A stretch of DNA of 64,000 bases from Amyloporia xantha (lineage: Eukaryota; Basidiomycota; Agaricomycetes; Polyporales; Adustoporiaceae), in NCBI GenBank assembly GCA_036971615.1, contig JAYKKR010000009.1:1054001-1118000 (forward strand), in the 5' to 3' direction. This document shows positions 13,705 to 25,574 of the stretch, piece after piece (positions within the stretch are counted from its first letter, which is position 1; each line of letters starts with the position of its first letter). The translations under genes were made by a program, and so were the position numbers. Under the pieces are notes generated by a model that ran no database searches, was not told the DNA's origin, and was given only the letters and a program-made list of their open reading frames with translations.

Positions 13705-16700
13705 TCATTCCGCCATCTCCCTCACTCTAAGCGCGATGTTCGTCCCCAGAGCCCCGAGCAGCAGCAGCGATAGAACGCTCGGCCCGTACTTGTCATAGTA
13801 CATGCCTTCGGCGTGACGCTTGCGTAGCTTCAAGGCGCGATAGACGTAGATGATCGCCGAGTACGCGATCGCCACCAGCGCCGCTAGCGTGAACAACCCA
13901 GCGCTGATCAGACCCACAGTATCCCCCGGAGGCACAAAGTTTAGCAGTGTGGTCGCAATCGTGCCAAGGTAGATCGCGAAGTGCAGCCATCTCTGCCGAT
14001 GACATGTCAGCAGGCAGAATTTCACATGAGATTCTCCGAGAAATCATACCAGGAATGTCCTCTCCACAGCAAAGTACACCTTCGGCTCAATGCGCACGGG
14101 AACGGCGATGCGCTTCCCAGGGGGTGCGACCCACCGCCGCTCCAAAAGGCGCTCGCTATCACGCCTTGACGCACTTCTGGTAGTTCTTGACGTTCCTTCC
14201 ACAGGCCCATCCTCCTCTTCGTCTTCGTCGTCTCCGACCGCATCTTCATCCTGACGCTGAGCATCTTCCCTCAGGCGGTCACGTAGTGTCTCATCGAACG
14301 CCGACGACGGGGCCAGCGGGTCGATAGACAGAGCCCGCCCCTGCGCATCATCTGTCATTGGCGCCGCCGCCTGGTTTGACTCTCTCCGGCCCCTAAGGAA
14401 GGGTGTATGCTCATCAGCCTCTTCGTCCTCTCCGTCGGTATCTACGTCCGCATCCGCAGCACGATCCTCGACAGCCATGTCACGGACTATAGAGGTTGGC
14501 GGCTGGCTCTGGCTTGGAACCCGCCGCTGGCCGTCGCGCTGCTGTTGCTTCAGCGCCCGTTCCCGGAAGGCAATCGCCGCTGCAATCTGGTCGCCAGTAA
14601 GGCCGGTACGTTTGTCCTCGTCTCTGGCTACTCAGACGATCAGCATGCTTGTATCGACCAGACCACTTCGGGACAATCATACCAGGAGTTAAATCCATCT
14701 CTTCATCTTCCCCCTCGGAGACAGGCTCTGCATATACCGCATGCACATTCTCCGGTGTTGCCATACCCGACGACCCACGCCCTGTGGAGTGGTCCGAAGT
14801 CCCTTTTGAGGACGTGTGCATGGGGCGCTCGATAGTCAGAGAGCCGGTATCGGGTTTCAGAATATCAGTATCCACTGTGAGGGCAGCACATCATGAATCA
14901 CCGTACTTTTGTGCTAGCATGAAATGTACGTACTTTGTGGAAGCCAAAACGGCACTAGGTCCACTCTGTGCGGCAGGAGCGTTGCGCAGCCATGAATGAA
15001 TTTACTACACGAGCCATTTGATTACATCCCATTCTCTATAAGACCTTGACAACATACCTGAACTACAGGGAGTCGATATATTGTCAGTTAACGGGATCGA
15101 AGCAGGCAAAAAGATATTATTACGTACCTTGGGTACCGCCTCAACCAAATGTGAAGAGACAAGGTCAGTCACCCATTTTGGCGGCTCTTGTCCAAACTGC
15201 GTCTGCAGTTTGACCTCAAGTACACCATACCTACCGCACAACCACTGTCAGTACTCTTGACTACTAAAGAATAGGCATCACATGACGAGGAAATGGTACC
15301 AACTTGAATAACTCCTTGTCCTCCGAGGGTAGCTGCTCGAATGGAAAGTCGATCCCAATGTCCGTCCGCCGCCAGTTATACCCGGAGCGCACATGCCCAT
15401 CCCAGTTGTCCTCGCGGACCATCGTCAGCTCCGTATCAAGCGAGATACGCACGCGAGCATCACCCGGGAGCTGGAACGCCGTTCGATTGTAAAACGTGCG
15501 CATCACTAGTCCCGCGGGCAATCTCAACATGAGCTCCTCTCCTTGCACGCATCAAGTGCGAGGCACTTCGGATGACTCACCCGGCTGTAGCTTCTTCGTG
15601 ATGATCGCATACTGCACCTCATTCGCGAGCTGGATCATCGTGTCGACCTCCTGTTGGCTCTTCTTGCCCTTAGCCACAAGTTCCTGGAACTCCTCATCCA
15701 TCGTGTACTCCCCACGTAAGAACGCATTCACGAGGTGTTCCTTAATGGGGAAACGCGCTTTTACGGATTTTTCGCCTGTCCAGTCTTCCCGATGAGTCTT
15801 ACGTTCGACGAATATCTGAATGGATAAATCTATCGTTAGTATTGCAGTGATACCTTTCGAGATGTAAAACTATGGGAGGACTGAAGTAGAAGACATACGG
15901 TCTTGACTTCGGTATCGCCATACCACCGCAGCCGAATGGCTTCCGCGCCTTCGGTCTTCTCAAGGCGGCCAAGATAGAGCTCGAGATCCTCATTATCGAA
16001 GTAAATAGAAGTGATCGCTGCCAGGAACCTGTCATTCAAGCAAGTACGTTCACCGGACCAACAAAACCTACCTGCGTCCTTAGGATCAAATTCCTTCTCA
16101 GAATTGAATACTAGTGCCATCAGTCGGTTAAGCACACTCAACAAACACAACAAAGGCCTCACCAAGTACAGGCAGATGCCGCAAGATCGCCAGCTTCAGA
16201 TGCACCAGATTGTCTGGATGTACCTAATTCGATCAGCATTAGCTGGTTACTCTCACAGAATCTGTCAAGAATGCGTGCATATACCCACCCAATACTTGGT
16301 CGTCTGACGTACGAATGCACTCTGGCTACCGCCAGCGCTGGCATCACCCTGGATGGGGTGTCCTCTTGTCCGGACAAGGTCGTACAGCTTGGATAGCTTA
16401 ACAATGAGACCGTCCCAATTGTACTTATAAAACGGCCGTTTCTCGAGGTACTCCTGGATGAACGTCGGTTTGAGGGGACGGTTCGTTTGTTTCTACACAA
16501 ATAATCACAGCAATTATCAGTTGGCACAATAAGTGGACGATGTATGGGCTAGCTGCATACGTCATGTTTCTAGAGGAGGTCAAGAGGGAGGTCGTGTGAC
16601 CATCAGCCGAGCGCTCGGTAGTAATGGTACGGGTGGACCTCACCTTGAGAATTTTCATGAATCCGGTAATGTTAAGCTTGGTATATAATGCGAGGTCATG

Positions 16701-17358
16701 GACATCCGCCACCAGCGTGGCAACCTCTTCTTCCAGGACGAGGAATTGGTCTTCTAACGCATCTACAGACATGGCATCGCTGCCCTCGTGGTCGGTATCG
16801 TCATCGTCATCTGAGCCAGCGTCCTGGTGGGCGAAGGGCTCGTGTTGTTGGCTTTCCGGGTCGGCCGAAGAGCTCGCGTGCGGGTGATGTCCCTCTACGT
16901 ATTCGGTAGTGACGAGGCGTTTTACAGCCCTCTCTGCGTCCTTGATGCGAGTAGACAGCTCGGTAGTCTGTGTACACAATGAGTGGTCAGGAAAACCTGA
17001 CGTGAAAAATATACACCGCCACCGACCTTGGACTTTTGGAAGTCGTGGATCTTGTCCAGCTCCTTCTCGAGCATGGCGGTAAATTCGCGCTCGTCCACAT
17101 CTGTCCAGTCGCGAGAGGTTGTACGCGCCTACGATGGGGGCCAACAAAGGAAATGGACAAAATCAGCGTCAGCGCGCGCTGAATTTGAAGCGGTGGAATG
17201 ATATCACCTTCAATTCTCGCTTTAGCAAATTGTAGTTGATGTAGAACGGTCTCCATTCATTGTAGAGGTCATTCTGCCATATAGAACGCGGGTGAGCGAA
17301 GTGTGTGCATTTGGAAAGGCAGTCAAAGACGTACAGTGATCTTGCGGCCGAACTTCAT
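13705..17358 (-). CDS. VTC4: Vacuolar polyphosphate polymerase, VTC complex catalytic subunit
   Basis: Makes inorganic polyphosphate from ATP and feeds it into the vacuole as part of the VTC complex. Starts at 17358 with MKFGRKIT. The SPX domain (inositol-pyrophosphate sensor) includes [20 protein letters not shown] and a long acidic insert. The central polymerase tunnel domain keeps the residues that mark the active subunit: [61 protein letters not shown] and FSKFIHG. A ~200-residue acidic linker ([20 protein letters not shown], then D/E-rich) leads to a C-terminal DUF202 membrane domain of three segments ([17 protein letters not shown]... to ALRVREMAE). The FSKF motif is formed only by including a 5-nt exon (15058-15062). 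One extra base near 14625-14634 breaks the frame in the linker. Confidence 0.94.
15058..15062 (-). other. VTC4: 5-nt micro-exon in VTC4
   Basis: On the minus strand the bases TTCAG are preceded by CCCTGTAG and followed by GTATGTTG. The upstream intron is 15063-15127 (GTACGT...CTGTAG, 65 nt) and the downstream one 15005-15057 (GTATGT...GTGTAG, 53 nt). Joining VEAVPK to TTCAG to TAAATTCATTCATGG gives VPK-F-S-K-FIHG, the conserved VTC motif. Without this exon the motif and the frame are lost. Confidence 0.8.
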
Positions 17359-17854
17359 GGCGAGGATGTGACTGTCTCGGGAAGAGGAGAGAGCAGGGAT
17401 ATGAATCGCTGCAACATGTTCTCATGAATATGGTGAGTTCCTCCTCAGCCAATTCGGAACGGTGAACCTACGAACGTGCGTCGCCTGTTGTGCGCTTCTC
17501 CAACTCTCCAGGTCCCGTGCTTGGCGTCAACAAGCCCCGCCAACTGGTTCTGGAGTCTGGCCGCGGGCCGCGGCTACAATTGAGCAGATAAGATAACCAC
17601 GTTCTCCAATTCTCATCTAACACCAGCCTTATAACAAGACCGAGATTTTCCAAGTCTCAAGACGCAGTATGAGTGCAGCGACAAGGAGTTCAGTAGTATG
17701 TCCGGGACAAAGAGCAGGTTGCATATGATATGCAAGTTCACTACATACGTAGGCGGCGTTGTGTCTCGGAGGCTGCCGAGGGCGCCTTGCTATTCAAAGA
17801 CAGACGCCCACGGGCCACCGGAGGGCTCGCACGACGAGCAAGACACAGCGCTCG
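17359..17854. promoter_or_regulatory. Divergent promoter region VTC4 / GTR2
   Basis: About 500 bp between the VTC4 start (-) and the likely GTR2 start (+). It must hold both promoters and leaders. Short frames with in-frame stops are present on both strands, but no protein family is recognisable. GTR2 may have an extra upstream exon here, because the frame stays open to 17759. Confidence 0.5.
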
Positions 17855-19520
17855 ATGCCAGCGACGTTGACCATGCTTCCAAAATATGGCTCTACCTCAA
17901 AGTCGGCACCGCAGTCCAAAACAAATGGTCATAGGACCGAAAACGGTGATGTTGTGCGCACGAAGATTCTGATGCTCGGGATGCGGAGGTACGTCCGATA
18001 CACGACTGTTTCGTGTGGTTGTCGTTTACAATCGACTTGCAGGAGCGGCAAGACTTCCATCCTGGAGGTCCTCTTCAACGACTGTTCACCAAAGAACACC
18101 CTCTACATCGAGAGGACCATGCGTATAACTAAACGGACCTACGAGTGCGTCTCGTCCTTTCCCTTCCGTAACGCGTTCGAATGACCGCCAGTCGCTCGCA
18201 TCAGCACCGTCATACCTCTCGAGATATGGGACTGCCCCGGAGATATCTCCCTCGAGGCTCTGGACGTGCCCTTGTCGTCCTTCACAACACTCATTTTCGT
18301 TGCGGACATCCAGGTACGCGCCGCGCTGCTTCTCACGATGTCATTCGTGTCCGACAATGAAGCATCTGCCCAAGTAGGATCTGTACCAGGCTGCCATCAC
18401 GAAGCTCGTGAACTTCGTGATTGCGGCGTACCAGGAAAACCCGAATATCAACCTGGAGGTGTTTGTGCACAAGGCGGATACGCTTTCGGAGGAGTATAGG
18501 ATTGGTGCGCTCGTCCAGATCTGCAAGAAATAATCGTGTCACTGACACTGTCCAGAAAACTTCCGTTACATCCAGCAGCGCATTCTAGATGAGCTGACGG
18601 ATATCTCACTCGAATATGACCAGATTCCGATCAACTTCCAGCTCACGTCGATCCACGACCACACCCTGCACGACGCGTTCTCGCGAGCACTGCACAAGTC
18701 GATTGGGTCCCTCCCGTATCTGGAAGATCTACTCAACGTGTTCTGCCATGTGAGTGTATTGTTCTCACTCGATATAGCACGTTCTTAGATTCTTTACTGC
18801 CTGCAGAACTCACAGTCACCAAAAGCCTTCCTCTTTGACATCAAGTCGCGATTATACGTCGCGACAGACGCCTCGCCCGTCGATCCGCCGACACATAACC
18901 TCTGCAGCGACTATCTGCTCATGCTGAACTCCTTTGGGCCGCTCTACAGGTAGGCCGTACATATTCCACTTGTGCTGACGCCGCTCACACCATCCATCAG
19001 GTCAATTACCGCAAGTCCCCGCCGGCACCGCTTACCATCTCCCCCACCTTCAGCACCCACAGTTCATTCCGCCTCACCTCCGACGCCCACCTCGCTGCTC
19101 CCTTCTCGCCCAGGCAGCTCCCACATCTCCTCCGCGCCCCGCTCGCCACATCTCTCCAGACATCCCTCTCCCCCTTCATCGCACGCCCAACCACCATCGT
19201 CATCCGCTTCCTCTTCTCATGTTCCATCCCGGGTCCAAGGGTCCACATACTCGAATCCTAGTTCAAACTCAAACTCGAGCTCGAGCTCGAAGGCGCTCTT
19301 CTATCCTAGCGCGTCGGCTGCGCTTTCTCCGTCGTCGACGGGTGCGGGCGCGGGGACGACGATCACGTATCATCTCATTACGCCGCGGCTGGCATTGCTC
19401 GCGCTCATTCCGAGCGCGGTGTTCGAGGCGCGGAGAGGCTTGGTGGAATACAATGTGGTGTTCTTTAGGGAAGGCGTGCAGGAGATTGCTCAGGTGGAGG
19501 AGGAAGTGCGAGGGGGGTGA
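17855..19520 (+). CDS. GTR2: Rag-family GTPase Gtr2 (RagC/D)
   Basis: Half of the Gtr1-Gtr2 heterodimer that sits on the vacuolar membrane and signals amino-acid supply to TORC1. The spliced protein shows a RagC-type P-loop LGMRRSGKTSI, the segment PKNTLYIERTMRITKRTYE, switch II IWDCPGDISLE, strand TTLIFVADIQDLYQAAITKL and the G4 motif VFVHKADTLSEEYR. The C-terminal roadblock-like domain begins LQSIHDHTLHDA-like near 18650 and ends LVEYNVVFFREGVQEIAQVEEEVRGG. I chose the ATG at 17855 because family N-termini are short; the frame is open further upstream. At least five short introns. A Ser/Pro-rich insert of about 110 residues (19020-19360) splits the C-terminal domain, which is odd for this family. 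The reading frame is unbroken. Confidence 0.9.
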
Positions 19521-19787
19521 AGTTAGGCTGGTTGCTGGATAGTGATATACCGGAGAGGCGATTTGCATCAACATTTGCTATTCTACTTGATTCATCCTAC
19601 GTCTCATCGGTGGACAGGCGCGGCGATGCATGCTAACTTATAGTACTTACAGTAATATGGATTGCCAAAAACAATGACATGGCAGCTACCGCTACATAAG
19701 ATAAAATACAATATGGGAACATGCCAATAACTTAACCAGTCCATCTGCTGATTGCTACCTACATATGGCCAGCACATAGAGCTCTGC

Positions 19788-22700
19788 TCATGCGTTGCCA
19801 AAGGAATACGCCAGGACTTCCTGCGTCAACCTGTACGACTCGTCCCGCGTCCGTCCGATGCCATCGAGGTACGGTAAATCAGACACGTCCGCATCCCATC
19901 CGTGATCCCTATCCGTGCCATCTTCGTCAATGGGCGTAGGCGGTAAGTAGTGATGCAGATCAGGGTTCGCTACGTGGAAGCTGCGTGCAGGCCTCTTCGT
20001 CTCCTCCTCAAACTGCTGTACGCCCTCGGTCTCGGCCTTGGTCATGTTGGTGCCCCAGCAACCGCTCACGCTGCCGCTGCCCGTGTCGCTGCCGTAGCCC
20101 ATGTCAGCCGAGTCCTGCCGCTGCCACGGCTCGCCTCCCTCCCTCCGCTTGGAGCGCTTCGCTTGCATGCGCACGTAGCTCCGGCGGCGCTCCTCCATCC
20201 AGTTATCCTCGTCATCCGGAGGGGACGAGAGAACGTGAGACACCGTCGCGCCCAATGGGGAACGTACGCATCCCGGCGGCGGCCAAGACGTGCAAGATTG
20301 GGGCGTGCGAGCGGGTGGTTTTCATCCGATGGGCGTATGCGCAGGACAATCTAAAGGAGGTGTCGTGAAGACCAGGTATAAAAGCACCTAGATAGTCTTA
20401 GCTTACCCGGGTTCCAAGACGAACTCTCCACCAAGCTGAGATACATCACCGCCCTTCTCCCATACAGGCATGCCCACCCTTATGGCATTCTTCACTACCA
20501 TCGCGAGTCCACCGAGAGGCCCATGTCTAAGGTAATCACCCCTCTCTGTGTCAGAACCAGGATCCTGTGTCCGACGGGTCATACCCAAAGCTGCGTGCAG
20601 GCGAAGCGTCGGGTCCGTATAGATGGCGAAAGACATTCGGAAGATCTCTGTCCAATGCGAAGAGTCAGCACAAGACCAAGTTTTCAGCTCACGTAACCCA
20701 CGTTTGTATGACCTGATCATTGCTGGCGAGCCGAGCCCAATGAAAATAAGATCGATACCAGCGCGTTTGAGCGCGTCAGCATCCACTTCTCTCGCAACGG
20801 AGTACATGTAGTCCTGGTCCGCCGGGCACCTTGGAAATCTCAAAATTCGGCGCTGAACGTGAATACAAGATATGTCTGACTTACCAAAAATGCCTGAGGA
20901 AGCAGACGACCGTTCTCCTATCTTTGAATAGCTCCCCAAACTGCATACGAAGACCGTTCTGAGCGATCACGAGCAATGATGCTGCATTCCTGATCTGCTC
21001 CTTCGTTGGTATAGCATATTCGTCAAACCTCAGGTTGGCCACGGGCATGTCCAGCCGTGTTTGCTGCCGTGGACCATTGCGTTGTACTGCGCGCGGTCGC
21101 GACCGCCTTTCCGTCCGAGGCGGAGGGGAAGGCTGAGAATAAACCGTCATAGTAGGGGAGGGCGTATTATACTGTGGCACAGGAGTGGACGGTGCGGTAC
21201 CTCGGCGATGCGTATGCTGAGAGGACGACTGCGTTCCTGCGCTCTGGCCCGTTCCCGCACGCGACAGCTGAGAGAATGACTGCTCCTGAACGCGGCCACG
21301 ACGAGTATTCTGCTCCTGGGACGAAGTCGGAGATCGAGCTCGGGATGGTGCCCGAGTGCTAGGTGGCTGGGTGCGATGTGCGGCTTGTATAGGAGGAGAT
21401 CGGACGCGAGAGTGAGGCATTGCAGGGGGAGGAGATTGCGCTCGGAACTCGGGTACTGCAGGTGGCGGTGACTGAGCCCGAGGCGGATGCTGAGCATGAG
21501 AAGACGTCGAGCGATATTGAGTATCGGCTGGAGGGGTCTGAGACCGATGAGGAGCTTGTGATGCTAAGAACGCAGCCCGCCCCTGGCTCCGGTGGGAAGC
21601 TTGGACAGGCGGAGTTGGCTGTTGGACAGGGCCAGAGATTTGTGCAGTGCTCACACGTCTTCTGGCTAGCGTCTGGGCTGTCGGACGAGGCTCCGGCTCC
21701 GGCTCTGGCTGCGTTTGTACTTGCGCCTGCGCCTGAGGGCGAAGTTGAGCAACCGGCAGATACACTGACTGTCTTTCCTCCTCTCTCGGCGCTTCCCTTT
21801 TCCGCTGTCGTCTCTCGACGGGTGTTCGAGAACGGCTGGGTGCATCGTCCTCTTGCGCTCGATCACTGCGCACAACAGCGGGAACGGGGTTTTGGGCGTC
21901 CCGAGGCCTGGAAGGTGGACGAGGGACGGGAGACTTGGCGCGTGGAGTGGGAAGAGGCAGAGGCGTTGGGGGTTCAGATTGCTGGGGAGGAGACATCGGA
22001 AGAGGTGCAGGCGCTAGCAACTCCGTCGGTGGCGAGATGGGTATGGGTGAAAGGTAAAATTCCGGGGAGGGCTCGGGTGCTGGCGGCGGTGGAAGGGGAG
22101 AAAAGGAGTATGTCTGCCGGTGATGCTCAGGGGACGGCTCACGTGCAATGGGAGCAGGTATCGGGGGAAGAGGGCTCGTATACGAGTGCATCGGTGGGGG
22201 TGTGGGTTCGCGCTGAAGGTTCTGGAAATGGGTCTCTTGGAAGTGATCGACCCCGGAAGGTGCACGGGAGGTGATGGGCGTAAGAGGTACAGGTGTACGC
22301 GGTCGACCAAACCTTGCCATAGCGGCAAATGCGGGCGTGGATGTCTCCAGCGGCGAACTCTCCTCAAGATCACGCCGAATCTCAGCTGTCATGCTATCCT
22401 CATCAAGAACGGGAAACGAGGAGATGCGCTTGACATGCCGGTCAGTGGCCATCTGTGACTCTTCAGGCTCGCGTACAGGATGTGTATTTACGGGTGGGGG
22501 AGCCGGTGGATGAACAGGCGGATGAGCAGCAGGTGGCGGACGCAATAGTGCGAATTCCTGCGTATGCCTGTTGAGGTCATCCCTGCTCAGGCTCCGTAAG
22601 CTGCCAAATCCAGCACCTACCGTCATAGCGCTGCCGATGCTCGTATTCGCGCTGGGTGCCATTGTGGGACCCATGCTAATATTAGGCAGAGCAGACAGCC

Positions 22701-24300
22701 CCAGACTGACATGGCTCAGGCTCTTCTTCGGCTTGTGCAGGATGAACCGCGTAGACCTCGATCCAGGGCCAGGATCACTGTCTGCTCCAGCATCTTCGGC
22801 GGAAGCCCCGGAAGACATCCCTTTGCGCAGGGGCTGTAGCGGCCTAGTTGCACCTTGTCCTTGCGCGAAAGCACTCGGAAAAGACGAGGGCCCACCGCTG
22901 AGGGTTTGGATGCGCTTCCCCGATGTCCGTGCTTGAGTATCTGGAGCCGGAGAATCCACAAGTGCCTGCACGGCTGCAAGCGCCACAGACAGCGACGACT
23001 CACTCGCTGTGGAGGCCTTCCGCACCACCGCGCGCTGTCTATGATTCGAAATCTTTCGCCGACGAGCATTACTCGCACTCGAGGTTTTCCGAATCCTACG
23101 GTGGAGGCTATTCCGCTTGCCCGAGGTCTCTGCGTTTTTGCGATTTGGCCTGACTTCTGGCTCCGGCTCCGTCTCCGGCTCCGGTTGAGCCTCGATAGGG
23201 GCAACGCTCGAGGGCACGGGAACAGGAACAATCTCGGGCGGAGGAGGCGTTGAAGAAGGACGCAGCAGCGGAAAGTCCGCGCAGTGGATCGGAGCAGTCA
23301 TAGGCGTCTCCTGCTCGACAATGTCCTTGCGCTCCTCACGAATCGGGCCCTTGGCATTCAACGTGGGCTGGGAGACGGTCCGCGGAAGGTCACGTAGGAG
23401 CGAGCGAGGCGATAGTGAGACAGAACGATCCCGCGCACTGAAGCTGCTCACACTGAGGCTGTCGTCCGGCGTCATTGGTGGGGTAGTAGAACGATGTGAG
23501 CGTGAATTTGACTGCGCATCCATGGTGGGCATGTCCGGTATATCAGAACCGCTGTCCATCTGCATGTACAGATACCCGTGGGATTGGCGGTCGTCGTACA
23601 TATACTGCCTCGCGTGATGAACATCCGGCTTTGCATCCAGATGTAAAGGTGTGGGTGCCTGTATGACATCGGGGGTCCGCTCCGCATGCTGAGACGTCAG
23701 GACATCCACACTGGCATTCGACGGGGGTACATCCGCTGTGGGGGGTTCGTGCTGATCTTGGCTCTGACTTTGGCTGTGAGGCGGTGAGAAGAAGGCTGAC
23801 TTGGAACGTCTACGATATTGATGTTGTGGATCTATTGGCTGCTCCTTCTGACGTTGACTCTGATCCTGATGGAGAAGAGTTGGGAACGTCGCGGGATGCT
23901 CAACGTCAGAGAAATAGGCCCTCGATTCCCTAGCTGGCTTAACCCGCGAACGTGGCGGGCGTGGCGGGCGCGCAGCCGTATTGTCAGACTGGTAGCCACC
24001 GAGACGTTCCTGCCAAATGAGTGGTGGCGGTGGAGGCGTCAGTGTTTCGTGATGGTCAGTGCTACTAGGAGGATAAGTTATGTCAAGGCCCTGTCCATAC
24101 GAATCATGGTTGACCGAAAGGAAGAAGCCCTCGCGGTCTAGCGTCAGATTGCCCGCGGATGAGTTGTCAGACGTCAACCGGAGGCCCGCATTACTGGATG
24201 ATGCGCGCTCGCGCAAAACTCCCAACGGCGCAAACGGGTCGGACGGGTCGGGAAGTGGGTACCTAGGAGAGTACGGGAATGAAGGGTGGCGGTTTACGTC
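19788..24300 (-). CDS. Giant disordered protein with C-terminal peroxiredoxin-like (AhpC/TSA, PRXL2) domain
   Basis: The main exon is open from about 24300 to 20881 (over 1,100 codons). Its product is almost wholly Pro/Ser/Gln/Arg-rich, with PEPEP repeats and many SP/TP dipeptides. The end of this exon, YAIPTKEQIRNAASLLVIAQNG...DRRTVVCFLRHFW, is spliced to CPADQDYMYSVAREVDADALKRAGIDLIFIGLGSPAM, then to IFRMSFAIYTDPTLRLHAALGMTRRT, LGGLAMVVKNAIRVGMPVWEKGGD and CAYAHRMKTTRSHAPI: a thioredoxin-fold AhpC/TSA domain. The usual CPxC redox pair reads CPAD, so the second Cys is missing. The C-terminal frame changes near 20261-20275 (small intron or one-base indel) before DDEDNWMEERRRSYVRM; the last 150 residues are polar. 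No in-frame ATG exists near the 5' end, so a first exon upstream of 24300 is missing from this model. Confidence 0.75.
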
Positions 24301-25574
24301 TTACTTTCGCCATAGTGAGAGGTGAACGGACGAGGGGAAAGAGCCCAATGGGAGTCAGCCGAGGAAAGGACAAGACTGAACCCAACCATAAGAAGTGAGC
24401 CGCTCGTGTAAGCCTGCCTTACACCTGGTGTCAGAAGTTTTTGCGGCCTCATTGTGCGGAATGAGAGTACACTCGAGGCAAACACGCTGTATGGGGCACC
24501 CCGTATCCACGATGTGCCTAGAGGCCTATGTGCTCTTGATGGTGAGTACTCGGGACGTCACAATCTTATCTGATCCATGACGAGTGTTCCAGAGCAGTCA
24601 ACGGACAACCTTTCCCTCTGTGTTGGAGGGTCGGACGTAATGGAACGCCATGAGCAATGGGCATCCCAGAATTTGAGTCGACATCGGCTAGGCTGGTACA
24701 GAGCGTAAACAGGAAGAGCGCTGAGTTGACGGGAATAGATCGTGTGAAAACACGTCCGCGTGTAGCAGAGAGTGAATTACACTTCGAGTGTTGGGAATGA
24801 CCAATCAGGGCGAACTGTGGGTATCAAAAATTTGTGCCAGTGCGTTTAGATGAGTAGGTCCCCATTTCATGAGTGGCTGTCCATCTAATGTGCAAGATCG
24901 TTCGGACTATCCCCAAATCAGCTGATGCACGAGGCCCATATCTTTGAAGGCAATTCTAGACTCACTCTAGCTTAGAGGTGCCCGATATACCTGTTTGAAG
25001 AAGTTCGTTGAAGATGGCTGGCCCAGGATTGCAATTGACCTGCAAATCGTGACTTGCAAAATCATGGCCAATTGCAATACCGCTACATGTAACATTCTTC
25101 GGAGCTGAATCGATCATACAGGATGGCATTTTATTTCCAAATTCCAGTAGTGATAGAGGGTAGATGGAGAGGAGTAAATGGAGAGAAATTTGGTGTAAAC
25201 AGAAGTGGACTGAGAGAAGGAGGGGACGTACGGCGTAACGGGAGACAACGTGGACGAAGCGTCTGTGTCACAATTAGGAAGTTGTGGTCTGCGTCCGAAT
25301 TGAAACTGGCGTTGATGTCTTCAAACTAGGATGCTTCAGTGGCAAGTATGTATCGCTAGTCATGCCCTGTCGATATCTTTCAGGCATGGCTCTTGTATTG
25401 TAGGATGGCTATGGAGGAGACGTCGCATAAAAGGATACGCTGTCGTCTGGTGCTCTGCGGCGGCCTCTGTCTCGAAATGAGTCACATCTACGCGTGATTA
25501 GATCCGCCCGAATTAGGCGATCGCCCATTCGCTATACTCGACCACTCGTCTCGACTCTCTTCTACCTTTCCACC
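24301..25574. other. Divergent intergenic region
   Basis: About 1.3 kb between the PRXL2-like gene (-) and the transporter gene (+). It should include the missing first exon of the former: a candidate ATG GCG AAA followed by GTAAGA lies at 24313 on the minus strand, but its phase does not fit the long exon. Both promoters should also lie here. No repeats or RNA genes were recognised. Confidence 0.45.

Noticed and set aside
21420..22274. Long plus-strand frame (284 codons)
   Set aside because: It lies wholly opposite the giant low-complexity exon of the PRXL2-like gene. Its Glu/Gly/Ala-rich product is the expected mirror of Pro/Ser/Arg-rich codons, with no domain.
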